From assembly GCA_944739405.2 (NCBI GenBank), contig OX123197.2, positions 60,984,047-61,048,046 of the forward strand: a DNA stretch of 64,000 bases. The letters are read 5' to 3'. A program made the position numbers and the translations under genes. Numbering within the stretch: the stretch's first letter is position 1; every line of letters begins with the position of its first letter. This document shows, one piece after another, positions 63,355 to 64,000 of this stretch. Origin of the DNA: Euclidia mi. Lineage: Eukaryota; Arthropoda; Insecta; Lepidoptera; Erebidae. The notes beneath the pieces were generated by a model. It searched no databases, had not been told where the DNA came from, and saw nothing but the letters and a program-made list of their open reading frames with translations.

Positions 63355-63660
63355 TCCAGCCGACTGTAGGGTAAAGTCTAACACGCGTAGCGTATCTCTG
63401 CCCTCTGTGCCTGCTCCACAAAGCGTGAGATGAGAATGTGGTTTGGATTTCCTCCATGGAGGAAAAATATCAAGTCCACGAGACTCGCCAAGTGCGGATT
63501 AGCTGTCTGCACATGTGTATCGAGAACAATATGGAGAACTCTGAGACACCCTGGTTTCCTTACGGCACACGACAATTATTTTTAACAGTTTAATGATTTT
63601 ATGCCGTAGGTTTAAACTTGAGTCACTACTACACTAGTAAGCTATCGCTTCCTATTATCC
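63355..63660 (-). mobile_element. Decayed tRNA-derived SINE (relative of 24085-24520)
   Basis: Contains GTCCACGAGACTCGCCAAGT, GCGGATTAGCTGTCTGCACA, AGAACTCTGAGACACCCTGG-TTTCC and, at the right end, AGTAAGCTATCGCTTCC (head side). The order matches the SINE at 24.1-24.5 kb with many substitutions. Confidence 0.55.
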
Positions 63661-64000
63661 CTAATTGGTATTCTTATATTATCGAATTTTCTACGCGTAA
63701 AATTTGTTATTACAAACAATGACAATAACTAGGTATACAACAAAACACAACATCACAATACAAGTAAATTAAACAAGAACTCACTTTTTAGTATTCTCAG
63801 TGACCTCAGAATAAATCGAGGTGCTGTTTTCACTAAATTGAGCGATCGCAGCACTGGCGTTCCATTTTAACTCAACTCTATTTACAAGTTGATTAGAATT
63901 CTTGCCAGTTTAAATATAAAAGGATTGCCAGATAATTATGTCCCGCTTTAAGCCACGTACTTATTCTACATAAAGGGAGTGTAAGCTATATTTATATTAT
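63661..64000. other. No feature recognised
   Basis: Unassigned AT-rich sequence to the window edge. Confidence 0.4.

Overview
The window looks like a gene-poor, AT-rich, transposon-dense stretch of a lepidopteran (moth or butterfly) nuclear genome. Evidence: several tRNA-derived SINEs with (ATGT)n or (ATAAA)n tails, RTE-type LINE ends, Jockey/CR1-type LINEs with (TTTGAA)n or (TTTGAC)n tails, Helitrons starting TC(T)ATACTAA and ending in hairpin-CTAG, and the repeat delimited by AGGGTTCCGTAC / GTACGGAACCCT that is familiar from moth genomes. I found no convincing host protein-coding gene, no functional tRNA or rRNA gene, and no CRISPR or operon structure. Family names come from recognition of protein motifs, not from database searches.

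Layout. 1-2400: Jockey-clade LINE missing its RT core, with two snap-back hairpins. 2.4-5.5 kb: SINEs, a LINE tail and a 30-bp perfect hairpin. 5578-16905: an 11.3-kb autonomous-type Helentron (Helitron2) on the minus strand. Its order is OTU protease, AT-hook-like repeats, DUF6570-like N-terminus, HUH Rep, PIF1-like helicase, AP endonuclease. Its 5' side is a 3.8-kb array of 315-bp monomers with a 1604-bp higher-order duplication. All of its genes are broken. 17.6-24.8 kb: a SINE with clear target duplication, a 4.6-kb two-ORF LINE, more SINEs and an RTE end. 25.8-30 kb: SINEs and two small TIR elements. 30090-35089: a 5.0-kb non-autonomous Helitron filled with a 118-bp minisatellite rich in ATGGCGG, and invaded by a 2.2-kb TIR element. 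36-41 kb: a short Helitron, an unexplained small open frame and two GC-rich unclassified patches.

41062-46168 is the clearest nested locus. A minus-strand LINE is split by a nearly intact 4006-bp LINE on the plus strand (4-bp target duplication, SGNH-like ORF1 overlapping ORF2) and by a short LINE tail (5-bp target duplication). 47-60 kb holds LINE and RTE fragments, short Helitrons and SINEs. 60601-61554 is a 954-bp TIR element with a GC-rich 44-bp minisatellite. 61565-62500 is a short non-autonomous relative of the Helentron with a SINE inside.

How the parts relate. The tail shared by the three main SINE head types matches the last coding codons, stop codon and ATGT tail of the minus-strand LINE at 41 kb (also at 55.1-55.8 and 57.9-58.1 kb). 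That LINE family is therefore a candidate source of the enzyme that moved the SINEs. The short element at 61.6 kb shares terminal repeats with the Helentron at 5.6-16.9 kb, as expected of an autonomous/non-autonomous pair.
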